A stretch of 64,000 bases of DNA from Pannonibacter tanglangensis (lineage in GTDB: Bacteria > Pseudomonadota > Alphaproteobacteria > Rhizobiales > Stappiaceae): NCBI RefSeq assembly GCF_009915685.1, contig NZ_JAABLP010000002.1; one strand, given 5' to 3'. The notes beneath the pieces were generated by a model that saw nothing but the letters and a program-made list of their open reading frames with translations, was not told the DNA's origin and did not search any database. The first letter of the stretch is position 1. Each line of letters opens with the position of its first letter. The position numbers and the translations under genes were made by a program. Below, one piece after another: positions 26,436 through 35,045 of this stretch.

Positions 26436-27497
26436 ATGTCCGGCGTGGTCCTGAGCAATGTGGTCAAGCGATTTGGCGAGGTCGAGGTCATTCGCGGTGT
26501 CGACCTGACGGTCGACCATGGAGAATTCTGCGTCTTCGTCGGCCCCTCCGGTTGCGGCAAGTCCACGCTCCTGCGCATGGTGGCGGGCCTTGAGGCAACC
26601 ACCTCCGGCACCGTCCGCATCGGCAGCCGGGACGTGACCCATGCCGATCCCTCCGATCGCGGCGTGGCCATGGTGTTCCAGACCTATGCGCTCTATCCGC
26701 ACATGACGGTGGCCGAGAACATGGGGTTCGGCCTCAAGATGACCGGCCATCCCCGGCAGGAGATCGCTGCCAAGGTCGCGGAGGCCGCGCGGATCCTCAA
26801 GCTCGAGCCGCTGCTGCAGCGCAAGCCCAAGGCCCTGTCCGGCGGCCAGCGCCAGCGTGTGGCCATCGGGCGTGCGATCGTGCGCGGGCCGGACGTGTTC
26901 CTGTTCGACGAGCCGCTGTCGAACCTCGATGCCGAGCTGCGCGTGGAGATGCGCGTTGAGATCGCGCGCCTGCACCGGGAAATCGGGGCGACCATGATCT
27001 ACGTCACCCACGACCAGGTCGAAGCCATGACGCTCGCCGACAAGATCGTGGTCCTGCGGGCCGGCCGCATCGAGCAGGTCGGAAAGCCGCTTGATCTCTA
27101 CCACGACCCCGACAACCGCTTCGTCGCCGGCTTCATCGGCTCGCCGTCGATGAACTTCGTGGCGGCCCGCCGGATTGACGGCGGCCTCCTCGCGGCGCCG
27201 GGCGTGGCGGGCGAACCGGTGCCGGGGCCCGAGGTGGCCGCGCCGTCCGGGGATGTGGTGCTCGGCATCCGGCCGCAGCATGTGCAGATTGTCGCCGGCG
27301 ACACGCACCGCGTCGACATGATCGAGGCCCTGGGCGGCGTCTCCTACATCCACCTCGTCGCGCCGTCCGGCGAGAAGCTCGTTGCCGAACAGCACCAGGA
27401 CGCCACGGCCCGTGCGGGCGACCGCGTGGCGGTCCGCTTCGATCCGTCGAAGGCCTTCCTGTTCACGGCCGACGCGGCCGGCCGGCGGCTGCGCTGA
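26436..27497 (+). CDS. Sugar ABC transporter ATPase (MsmK/UgpC type)
   Basis: A 353-aa CUT1-type ATP-binding protein. Walker A is GPSGCGKS (~35-42), the signature is LSGGQRQR and Walker B is VFLFDEPLSNLD, followed by the C-terminal TOBE regulatory domain. It lies 24 bases after the IclR gene. The galactoside operon on the other strand has a binding protein and two permeases but no ATPase, so this gene is the probable motor for that transporter. ATPases of this type are often shared among several sugar importers, and a second close relative is at 27843-28841. Confidence 0.9.
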   Translation: MSGVVLSNVVKRFGEVEVIRGVDLTVDHGEFCVFVGPSGCGKSTLLRMVAGLEATTSGTVRIGSRDVTHADPSDRGVAMVFQTYALYPHMTVAENMGFGLKMTGHPRQEIAAKVAEAARILKLEPLLQRKPKALSGGQRQRVAIGRAIVRGPDVFLFDEPLSNLDAELRVEMRVEIARLHREIGATMIYVTHDQVEAMTLADKIVVLRAGRIEQVGKPLDLYHDPDNRFVAGFIGSPSMNFVAARRIDGGLLAAPGVAGEPVPGPEVAAPSGDVVLGIRPQHVQIVAGDTHRVDMIEALGGVSYIHLVAPSGEKLVAEQHQDATARAGDRVAVRFDPSKAFLFTADAAGRRLR

Positions 27498-27524
27498 CGG
27501 CAGTGTCCGGGCCGGACAGCAGAA

Positions 27525-27543
27525 CGGCGGGCAGGGCCCGCCG
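27525..27543 (+). terminator. Terminator hairpin, upstream copy flanking repeat element 1
   Basis: CGGCGGGC, a 3-base loop and GCCCGCCG lie 28 bases after the ATPase stop. Its run of Ts is missing here; a near-identical hairpin with a T-run is found at 27798-27821, on the far side of the repeat element. The simplest reading is that this was the original terminator stem, split from its T-run by insertion of the element. Confidence 0.65.
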
Positions 27544-27544
27544 T

Positions 27545-27797
27545 GAGGTTGATGACAAACCCTCAATCGTCATCCCGGCCCAGCTGAGCGTGAGCGAAGC
27601 GCCGAGCCGGGATCCAGATATCAGCCGCGCGAAGCGCGACACACCTGTCGGTCGCAAGTCGTATCGAGTTGACTTGGTTTTGGGCTCGCTTGCGCTCGCA
27701 CAGACATGCTGGATTCCGGATCTGCGGTTCGCGAAACGCTCACCTTGTCCGGAATGACGGCAAACTGACGAAACGCCGAAGTTCGGCAGCAGTCTGA
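27545..27797. repeat. Dispersed palindromic intergenic element, copy 1
   Basis: About 250 noncoding bases closely related to 59285-59582. The core begins GTCATCCCGG and ends CCGGAATGAC, which are imperfect inverted repeats. Internal arms GGGATCCAG and CTGGATTCC also pair, so the unit can fold into a long stem with side hairpins such as GCGCGAAGCGCG. The type resembles the mosaic palindromic repeats of Rhizobiales. There is no coding potential. It lies between two copies of the local terminator stem. Confidence 0.8.
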
Positions 27798-27821
27798 CGG
27801 CGGGCAAGGCCCGCCGTTTTT
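27798..27821 (+). terminator. Rho-independent terminator, downstream copy flanking repeat element 1
   Basis: CGGCGGGC, a 3-base loop, GCCCGCCG and five Ts form a complete intrinsic terminator for the upstream ATPase gene. It differs from the hairpin at 27525-27543 by one loop base. Confidence 0.8.
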
Positions 27822-27842
27822 CATTGCGTGTCTCGATCTGGC

Positions 27843-28841
<999 letters not shown>

Positions 28842-28853
28842 GATAGCTCCTGC

Positions 28854-29879
28854 TTACAGCTTGACCGGCTTGCCGGAACGCACGCTCTCGTCTGCCGCCA
28901 GGCAGACGGCAAGGGAGCGCACGGCATCGGACATGTGCCGCGTGAGATCGAGGTTCTCGGTGATGGCCCGCGCCACATAGGCCTGTTCGCGGGCGCAAAG
29001 GGCGTCATGGCCCGGCTCGTCGGCCATATCGAGGTCCTGATGGCCCTCACCGGCCTTGTGGAGGCGCAGCTTCGAGGTCTGGGTGTGGGCGTCGATGTCG
29101 TCGGAGCGCACCGTGTCGGGCATGCGGATCGACACCGCCCCCTTCGGGCTGACCACGTCCTTCACGAAGAAGGCCGTGTCCGACATCATCGGGCCCCAGC
29201 CCGCCTCGTACCAGCCCAGGCTGCCGTCGGCGAACAGCACCTGGAAGTGGCCGTAATTGTACATGTCGGCCGCAATCTCGTCGCTGAGCCGCAGGCCCAT
29301 GCCGCGCACCTCGACGGGGGCGGCGTCGGTGATCTGGCACATGACGTCGACATAATGCACGCCGCAGTCGACGATCGGCGGCGTCGTTTGCATCAGGGCC
29401 TTGTGCACCTCCCAGGTCGGGCCAGACGACTGCTGGTTCAGGTTCAGGCGGAACACATAGGGACCGCCGAGCGCCCGGGCCTCCGCGATCAGCCGCTGCC
29501 AGCTCGGGTGATGGCGCAGGATGTAGCCGACCACGAGCTTGCGGCCGGTCTCCTGCGCCTTGGCAACGACGCGCTGCGCCTCCGCCACCGTGGTGGCCAG
29601 CGGCTTCTCGACGAACACATGGGCACCGGCATCCATCGCCGCACAGGCGAAGTCCGCGTGGGTGTCCGAGTAGGTCGCGATGCAGACCAGGTCCGGCTTC
29701 AGCGCCGCCAGGGCCGCATGGTAGTCGGTGTGATGCGGATAGGCGGCAAGCTCTGCCGGCAGCCGCTCGGGCCGCGACCGGCTGACCAGTCCGACGATCT
29801 CGAAGGACGGGTCGGCATGGTAGGCGCGGGCGTGGCTCAGGCCCATGTTGCCAAGTCCGACGACGAGGGTGCGGATCAT
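28854..29879 (-). CDS. Gfo/Idh/MocA-family oxidoreductase
   Basis: A 341-aa NAD(P)-dependent oxidoreductase. The Rossmann fold opens with VVGLGNMGLSHARAYH (GxGxxG), and the VFVEKPLATT motif near residue 93 is the family's EKP signature. The family oxidises or epimerises sugars and inositols at one carbon. It is embedded between the permease (ATGA overlap) and the ATPase of an amino-sugar transporter, next to murQ, nagA and a BadF-type kinase. It might convert an imported sugar derivative, for example an anhydro- or 3-keto sugar. The substrate is not readable from sequence. Confidence 0.88.
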   Translation of the reverse strand: MIRTLVVGLGNMGLSHARAYHADPSFEIVGLVSRSRPERLPAELAAYPHHTDYHAALAALKPDLVCIATYSDTHADFACAAMDAGAHVFVEKPLATTVAEAQRVVAKAQETGRKLVVGYILRHHPSWQRLIAEARALGGPYVFRLNLNQQSSGPTWEVHKALMQTTPPIVDCGVHYVDVMCQITDAAPVEVRGMGLRLSDEIAADMYNYGHFQVLFADGSLGWYEAGWGPMMSDTAFFVKDVVSPKGAVSIRMPDTVRSDDIDAHTQTSKLRLHKAGEGHQDLDMADEPGHDALCAREQAYVARAITENLDLTRHMSDAVRSLAVCLAADESVRSGKPVKL

Positions 29880-30715
29880 TTCACGGCTCCTGCGGTGATG
29901 CCGCGGATGAGCTGGCGCGAGAAGATCAGGTAGAGCACCAGCACCGGCAGGATGGCGAGCGACAGGGCGGCCAGCACGGCGTTCCAGTTGGTCACGAACT
30001 GGCCGATGAACACCTGGCTGCCGAGCGTCACCGTCTTGGTGGCCTCCGACGGTGCCAGGATCAGCGGGAACCAGAGGTCGTTCCAGATCGGGATCATGGA
30101 GAACACCGCCACGGTCGCCATCGCCGGGCGGACCAGCGGCAGGACGAGCGTGAAGAAGATCCGGTACTCGCTGAGCCCGTCGATGCGCCCGGCGTTCTTC
30201 AGGTCATCGGAAATGCCGCGCATGAACTCCGACAGGATGAAGACGGCCAGCGGCAGGCCCTGGGCCGTGTAGACCAGGACCAGCGCGGTCAGGGTGTTGA
30301 CGAGGCCGGAGGCGACCATCAGGTCGAGGATCGCCACCGTGCCGAGGCGGATCGGGATCATGATGCCGATGGCCAGATAGAGGCCCATCAGCGTGTTGCC
30401 GCGGAAGCGGTACTCCGACAGGGCAAAGGCCGCCATGGCGCCGAACAGCAGCACGAAGAACAGCGAGGCCACCGTCACCACGAGGCTGTTCTGGAAGTAG
30501 AGGAAGAAATCCCCCTGGGCCAGCACCGTGGTGTAGCCCACCAGATCGAAGGTCTCCGGCGTCGGAATGGCCAGCGGATCGCCGAAGATGGCCTTGCGCG
30601 ACTTGAACGAGTTGATGACGACGATGAAGACCGGAAACAGCGCGATCACGGTGTAGAGGCCGAGGACCGCATGGGCTGCGACGGTGCGTCCGAGCGAGGA
30701 CCGGGTCTTGGACAT
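29876..30715 (-). CDS. Carbohydrate ABC transporter permease, MalG type
   Basis: A 279-aa CUT1 permease with about six membrane segments and the coupling loop LKNAGRIDGLSEYRIFFTLVLPLVRP. The start at 30715 has a GGAGG ribosome site and gives the expected cytoplasmic N-terminus; the longer open frame overlaps the partner permease and is a shadow. It begins 11 bases after the MalF-type gene and its stop overlaps the oxidoreductase start (ATGA). The cargo is probably N-acetylglucosamine, N-acetylmuramic acid or a small muropeptide sugar, judged by murQ and nagA nearby. Confidence 0.91.
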   Translation of the reverse strand: MSKTRSSLGRTVAAHAVLGLYTVIALFPVFIVVINSFKSRKAIFGDPLAIPTPETFDLVGYTTVLAQGDFFLYFQNSLVVTVASLFFVLLFGAMAAFALSEYRFRGNTLMGLYLAIGIMIPIRLGTVAILDLMVASGLVNTLTALVLVYTAQGLPLAVFILSEFMRGISDDLKNAGRIDGLSEYRIFFTLVLPLVRPAMATVAVFSMIPIWNDLWFPLILAPSEATKTVTLGSQVFIGQFVTNWNAVLAALSLAILPVLVLYLIFSRQLIRGITAGAVK

Positions 30716-30726
30716 GCGTGGCCTCC

Positions 30727-31662
30727 TCAGAACTGGTAGCGGCGCAGCCGCGTCTGGATCGTGAACAGGTAGATGCAGACACCGACCAGGATGATGCCGA
30801 ACATCGCCGTTGCAATGGTTGCGCCCATGTGCGGGTCGCCGAGCTGGAGCTGGAACCCGAAGAAGGTGCGATAGAGGAACGTGCCGAGGATGTCGGTGGC
30901 GAAATTCGGGCCGGCGAGCGCACCTTGCGAGACGTAGATGAGGTCGAAGGCGTTGAAGTTGCCGACAAAGGTCAGGATCGAGATGATGCCGATCGACGGC
31001 AGGATCAGCGGCAGCTTGATCTTCCAGAACTGCTTGGCTCCGGTGATGCCGTCCATTTCGGCCGCCTCGAGGATCTCGTCCGGAATGGTCAGCAGCGCGG
31101 CATAGATCAGCATCATCGGGATGCCGACGAACTGCCAGACCGAGACAAGCGCCAGCGTGGTCAGGGCGGAGGCCTCCTGGCCGAGCCAGGGCGCATAGAG
31201 CCAGCGCAGCCCGACCGCATCCAGAAGCCCCGGCGCGATGCCCCAGATCGGCGACAGGATCAGCTTCCAGACGAAGCCGACGATCACGAAGGACAGGATG
31301 GTCGGAATGAAGATCGCTGTCCGGTAGAAGGCGGCCATGCGCAGCTTCGGCGAGGACAGAAGGGCGGCGAGAAGCACGCCGATCGGGTTCTGCACCAGCA
31401 TGTGGATGAGGAAGAACCAGGTGTTGTTGGCCAGTGCGTTCCAGAACGCATCCGCCCAGCGGGGATCGCCGAACAGGGTCTGGAAATTGGCCAGACCGAC
31501 GAATGTGGTCACGCCCTCCGGGGTGAGGTTGAACAGGGCCATGTTCAGCGTGGCGAACAGCGGCAGGATCATGATCGCGGAATAGATGATCACGGCCGGG
31601 GCCAGGAACACGCCGATGTGCCAGCGGAATGGCTTCTTGCCTGGAAGGGCGGTCTCGGTCAT
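30727..31662 (-). CDS. Carbohydrate ABC transporter permease, MalF type
   Basis: A 311-aa CUT1 permease that begins MTETALPGKKPFRWHIGVFLAPAVIIYSAIMILP and has six predicted membrane segments. The EAA loop is EILEAAEMDGITGAKQFWKIKLPLILP. It is separated from the binding-protein gene by 174 bases with two strong hairpins, as in the other two transporter operons of this window. It forms the pore with the MalG-type protein. Confidence 0.91.
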   Translation of the reverse strand: MTETALPGKKPFRWHIGVFLAPAVIIYSAIMILPLFATLNMALFNLTPEGVTTFVGLANFQTLFGDPRWADAFWNALANNTWFFLIHMLVQNPIGVLLAALLSSPKLRMAAFYRTAIFIPTILSFVIVGFVWKLILSPIWGIAPGLLDAVGLRWLYAPWLGQEASALTTLALVSVWQFVGIPMMLIYAALLTIPDEILEAAEMDGITGAKQFWKIKLPLILPSIGIISILTFVGNFNAFDLIYVSQGALAGPNFATDILGTFLYRTFFGFQLQLGDPHMGATIATAMFGIILVGVCIYLFTIQTRLRRYQF

Positions 31663-31683
31663 GGGGTAAAGCCTCTGCGTGAA

Positions 31684-31709
31684 GGGGAGGCCCGGACCTG
31701 GGCCTCCCC
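31684..31709 (-). terminator. Intra-operon hairpin downstream of binding protein gene
   Basis: Arms GGGGAGGCCC and GGGCCTCCCC (10 pairs) with a 6-base loop lie just before the permease gene. No T-run follows on the minus strand. It probably acts as a partial terminator or processing barrier. Confidence 0.5.
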
Positions 31710-31780
31710 AACCTGCGTGGGATGGGGTCTGTGCTAAGACGGTAACGCTTTTTGCGTATTATTTTTGTCCGATGCGAAGG

Positions 31781-31812
31781 GGATCATGGCGGCGCGAGCG
31801 GCGCCATGATCC
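31781..31812 (-). terminator. Hairpin close to the binding protein stop
   Basis: Arms GGATCATGGC and GCCATGATCC with a 12-base loop region lie 24 bases after the binding-protein stop. Without a T-run, the likely function is stabilising the 3' end of the binding-protein message. Confidence 0.45.
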
Positions 31813-31836
31813 GGACTTCGAGCCAGTCAGAAGCTA

Positions 31837-33090
31837 TTACTTCTGCGGAGCGTACCAGCTGGCAAGGCCCTTCTGCAGGCGCTCGGCCGCAGCTTCGGGC
31901 GTCTCGGCGCCGCGAACGACATTCGCCGAGGCATTCCAGGTCTCGTTTTCCAGGTTCGGCGTGCCGCGCGACAGGATCTGGTAGGTCGAGCGGATCGTCG
32001 GCTTGCAGGTCTCGCGCCAGCTGACGAATTCCTGGGCCAGCGGATCCTTCAGGGCGAACTTGGCGTTCGACAGCGAGAAGAAGCCCGGCAGGGCGTTGGA
32101 GTAGAGTTCGGCAAACTCGGCCGAGCCCACCCATTCCAGGAACTTCTTGGTCTCTTCCGGATGCTTCGTCGCCGCATTCATGCCGAGCGCGATGTCGGTG
32201 TGATCGGAGATGTAGCACTGGTCGCCCGGGTTCGGGACCGGCGGATAGAAGGCGCCGAGCTCGAAGCCGGCCTGCTGGCGGAAGCCTGCGATTTCCCAGG
32301 AGCCGGCCGGATAGATCGCGGCGCGGCCGAGGGTGAACAGGTTCTGGCTGTCCGGATAGGTCTGGGCTTCATAGCCGTCGCCCAGATACTGGCCCCACTT
32401 GGCGAGCGAGCGGAACGGGGCAACCCACGGCTCGTCGGTCAGCTTGGCAGCCCCGGCGATCAGCGCGGCGCGGCCGTCTTCACCCTGCCAGTAGTTCGGG
32501 CCGATGTTCTGGTAGCCCATCGTGGCCGCTTCCCACTGGTCGGCGGTGCCCATGGACATCGGGATGTAGCGGCCGTCGGCCTTGATCTTGTCGAGAGCGG
32601 CGAAGAATTCCGCTTCCGTCTTCGGGACCTCGATGCCCAGCTCCTTGAAGGCGTCCTTGTTGTAGATGAAGCCGTGGATGACCGAGGCCATCGGCACGCA
32701 GAACGTGGTCTTGCCGTCGTCCGTCGACCAGCCCGACTTGGCAACGGCGGAGAAGTTCTTCATCGCTTCCATGGCGGTCAGGTCCGCCAGCTTGCCCTTC
32801 TCGAACAGGGTCAGCGAGGCGTCGAAGGGACGGCAGGTGACGAGGTCACCTGCGGAGCCGGCATCGAGCTTGGAGTTGAGCACGGCGTTGTACTCGGCCG
32901 GGGCGGTCGGGGCGAAGACGACCTTGATGCCGGGGTTCTTGGCCTCGAAGGCCGGAATGAGGGTCTGCTGCCAGACAGTCAGGTCATCGTTGCGCCAGCT
33001 CTCGATCGTCAGCGTGACGTCGGCGGCATGGGCGGCACCCGCAATCAGCGTGCCGGCGAGAAGCGCGCCCTGGAATTTGACGAGTTTCAT
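31837..33090 (-). CDS. Sugar ABC transporter substrate-binding protein (family 1)
   Basis: A 417-aa periplasmic binding protein. The start at 33090 is preceded by GGGAG and begins a clear signal peptide (MKLVKFQGALLAGTLIAGAAHA, cut before ADVTL). Family features include IESWRNDDLTVWQQTLIPAFEAKNPGI, a FCVPMASVIHGFIYNKDAF segment and AAIYPAGSWEIAGFR. It lies between murQ (46 bases upstream) and the permeases, so it probably delivers an amino sugar to the murQ/nagA pathway. Confidence 0.91.
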   Translation of the reverse strand: MKLVKFQGALLAGTLIAGAAHAADVTLTIESWRNDDLTVWQQTLIPAFEAKNPGIKVVFAPTAPAEYNAVLNSKLDAGSAGDLVTCRPFDASLTLFEKGKLADLTAMEAMKNFSAVAKSGWSTDDGKTTFCVPMASVIHGFIYNKDAFKELGIEVPKTEAEFFAALDKIKADGRYIPMSMGTADQWEAATMGYQNIGPNYWQGEDGRAALIAGAAKLTDEPWVAPFRSLAKWGQYLGDGYEAQTYPDSQNLFTLGRAAIYPAGSWEIAGFRQQAGFELGAFYPPVPNPGDQCYISDHTDIALGMNAATKHPEETKKFLEWVGSAEFAELYSNALPGFFSLSNAKFALKDPLAQEFVSWRETCKPTIRSTYQILSRGTPNLENETWNASANVVRGAETPEAAAERLQKGLASWYAPQK

Positions 33091-33136
33091 CAGTCTGCTC
33101 CCGTACTTCTTGGGCCTTTGGCCCTCTGGTTGATGC

Positions 33137-34036
33137 TTATGCGTCTTGTCGCAGCCGGGCCAGGGCCGGACCCACATGGCCGCCGGCGTCCGCGAGAAGC
33201 TCGTTGGCCTGCGCCACCGTGGCGCCGCAGGCAATCAGGATGGCGGGCTTGACCGCCCCGGCCGTCTCGGCAAGGGCAGCGCGCGCCGTATCGAGGTCTT
33301 TGCCGCTGAGATCGGCCACCATGCCGGCTGCCCGATCGACGAGCTTGGCATTGTCGGCCACGACATTGACCATCCGGCCCTCGTGAACATGTCCGAGCCG
33401 GACACCGGCGAGGGTCGAAATCGTGTTGAGGGTCGCCTTCTGCGCCGTTGCCGCGCCGAGGCGGGTCGAGCCGGCCAGGATCTCCGGTCCGGTGTCGATG
33501 AACAGCGCGATGTCCGCCATGTCCAGCAGGGGCGAGCCCTGGACGCTGGCCAGCGAGACGACACGGGCCCCGCGCGCCTTGGCACTCAGGGCCACGGCCA
33601 GCGTGTAGGGGGTCGATCCGGAGGCGGAGACCGCGATCACCAGATCGCCGGGACCGGGCTGCACCCGGTTCACGTCGGCATCGGCGAGGCTCGCATCGTC
33701 CTCGACCGCACCTGGCATGTCGAGCAGGGCATCCGCACCGCCGGCAAACAGCATGACCACCTGGTGGCGTGCGACGCCGAAGGTTCCGGGAATTTCGAGG
33801 CAATCGGCCAGGGCCATGAGGCCGGAACTGCCGGCGCCTGCATAGATCACGCGATGACCGGCGGCGATTGCATCCGCCATGGCCTGTCCGGCCTCCGCGA
33901 CAAGGGCTGCGGCCGGCGCGATGCTGGTCAGGGCTTCGGCCTGCGCGTCAAGGATGGCGCGAACGGTTTCCGTTGCGTCACTTGCATGCAGGGCGTCCGC
34001 CTGGGCGTGCCGTGTTTCGGTACGTCTCTTGGTCAT
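33137..34036 (-). CDS. murQ: N-acetylmuramic acid 6-phosphate etherase
   Basis: A 299-aa SIS-domain lyase, the normal MurQ length. It cleaves the lactyl ether of MurNAc-6-phosphate to give GlcNAc-6-phosphate and lactate. Conserved stretches include GAGSSGLMALADCLEIPGTFG, the acidic AVEDDAS, VSASGSTPYTL, GPEILAGSTRLGAATAQKATLN and NVVADNAKLVDRAAG. The start at 34036 has a GGGAGG site. It is the first gene of the minus-strand transport operon and faces the kinase gene across a mirror-symmetric promoter region. NagA and a deaminase on the other strand would finish the pathway. Confidence 0.88.
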   Translation of the reverse strand: MTKRRTETRHAQADALHASDATETVRAILDAQAEALTSIAPAAALVAEAGQAMADAIAAGHRVIYAGAGSSGLMALADCLEIPGTFGVARHQVVMLFAGGADALLDMPGAVEDDASLADADVNRVQPGPGDLVIAVSASGSTPYTLAVALSAKARGARVVSLASVQGSPLLDMADIALFIDTGPEILAGSTRLGAATAQKATLNTISTLAGVRLGHVHEGRMVNVVADNAKLVDRAAGMVADLSGKDLDTARAALAETAGAVKPAILIACGATVAQANELLADAGGHVGPALARLRQDA

Positions 34037-34054
34037 TCTTGCCTCCCTGGCTTG

Positions 34055-34082
34055 ATAATGCCAAAAGAATACCAATTGTAAA
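34055..34082 (-). promoter_or_regulatory. murQ promoter with two operator half-sites in the spacer
   Basis: On the minus strand: TTTACA (34082-34077), a 16-base spacer, then CATTAT (34060-34055). The region carries two direct copies of TTGGYATT (plus strand AATGCCAA 34057-34064 and AATACCAA 34068-34075), 11 bases apart. The layout mirrors the promoter at 34140-34167. The local GntR regulator is the probable binder. Confidence 0.55.
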
Positions 34083-34139
34083 GTGTCAAATTCGATCGAT
34101 GGAATTTTGCGGAAAATCGGCCAGTTTTTCCATGGGGGC

Positions 34140-34167
34140 TTTTCATTTGGTATGGCTTTGGTATCAT
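34140..34167 (+). promoter_or_regulatory. Kinase operon promoter with two operator half-sites in the spacer
   Basis: TTTTCA (34140-34145), a 16-base spacer and TATCAT (34162-34167) form a plausible sigma70 promoter. The spacer contains TTTGGTAT twice (34146-34153 and 34157-34164), one helical turn apart; the second copy runs into the -10. A regulator bound here would block RNA polymerase. It is the mirror image of the murQ promoter. Confidence 0.6.
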
Positions 34168-34186
34168 TCACGCAAAGGGAGGACCA

Positions 34187-35041
34187 ATGACGCTGTTTCT
34201 GGGGATTGACGGTGGCGGGACTGGCTGCCGGGCGATTGTCGCGGATGCGACCGGGGCCGTGCTCGGCACCGGTTCGGCCGGGCCGTCCAACATCGTGTCC
34301 GATCCGGATGGCGCGCTGGCGAGCATTCTGGCGGCCGCCGGGGCTGCGCTTGGCAGTCACGGGCGGCTGGACGACCTGCATGCGGTGCTCGGTCTGGCCG
34401 GCGGCAATGTCGCCGAGGCGGTCGAGACCCTGGTGTCGCGGCTCCCCTTTGCCTCCGCGCTCGTGGTCAATGATGGCGTGACCGCCGTGAAGGGTGCGCT
34501 TGGCGATGACGACGGCGTCATGGCCGCCATCGGGACTGGAACCATCTTTGCCGTCCAGCGCGCCGGACAGATCCGCGAGATCGGCGGCTGGGGCTTCATT
34601 CTCGGGGACGAGGCGTCCGGGGCGTGGATGGGACGGCGGCTGCTGGCCATGGGGCTGCGGGCCATCGACGGGTTCGTGCCGGGCACGCCCTTTCTTGACG
34701 AGATCTTCGCCGAGCTGGGGGGCGCTGCCCAGATCGTCGGCGCTGCGCCGGGCATGCGCCCGGCCGATTTTGCGCGGCTTGCCCCGCGCATCCTGGCTGC
34801 AGCCGAGGCGGGTGACCCGGCGGCCCGGCGCGTGGTTGACGACAGCGTGGCCGAGGTGGCTGCGGCAATCGAGCTGCTGCAGGGGGGGGAGACCCTGCCG
34901 GTGGTGTTCCTGGGAGGGCTTGGGCCCCTGCATGCCGTGCGGTTGAAGCACCGCTGGCCGCAGCGGGCTGCCCTCGGCGGATCTGTGGAGGGAGCGGTGT
35001 TCATGGCGCGCAGGCGCCACGAGGCCGGTCTCGGGAGGTGA
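34187..35041 (+). CDS. BadF/BadG-type amino-sugar kinase (GlcNAc or MurNAc kinase)
   Basis: A 284-aa kinase of the ASKHA superfamily, BadF/BadG/BcrA/BcrD branch. Phosphate-binding elements are FLGIDGGGTGCRAIVADATG at the N-terminus and AIGTGTIFAV mid-protein; GWGFILGDEASGAWMGRRLL is the adenosine-side signature. A GGGAGG site precedes the ATG. Characterised relatives phosphorylate N-acetylglucosamine, and the Clostridium MurK phosphorylates both GlcNAc and MurNAc. Divergent from murQ and upstream of nagA, it should produce the 6-phosphates that these enzymes need, replacing PTS phosphorylation. Confidence 0.85.
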   Translation: MTLFLGIDGGGTGCRAIVADATGAVLGTGSAGPSNIVSDPDGALASILAAAGAALGSHGRLDDLHAVLGLAGGNVAEAVETLVSRLPFASALVVNDGVTAVKGALGDDDGVMAAIGTGTIFAVQRAGQIREIGGWGFILGDEASGAWMGRRLLAMGLRAIDGFVPGTPFLDEIFAELGGAAQIVGAAPGMRPADFARLAPRILAAAEAGDPAARRVVDDSVAEVAAAIELLQGGETLPVVFLGGLGPLHAVRLKHRWPQRAALGGSVEGAVFMARRRHEAGLGR

Positions 35042-35045
35042 GGGA

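Noticed and set aside
27503..27757. Short open frames inside the repeat elements (also near 59250-59582)
   Set aside because: The two elements give related peptides only because the DNA is repeated; there is no ribosome site, and insertions between copies are not in multiples of three codons in a conserved way.
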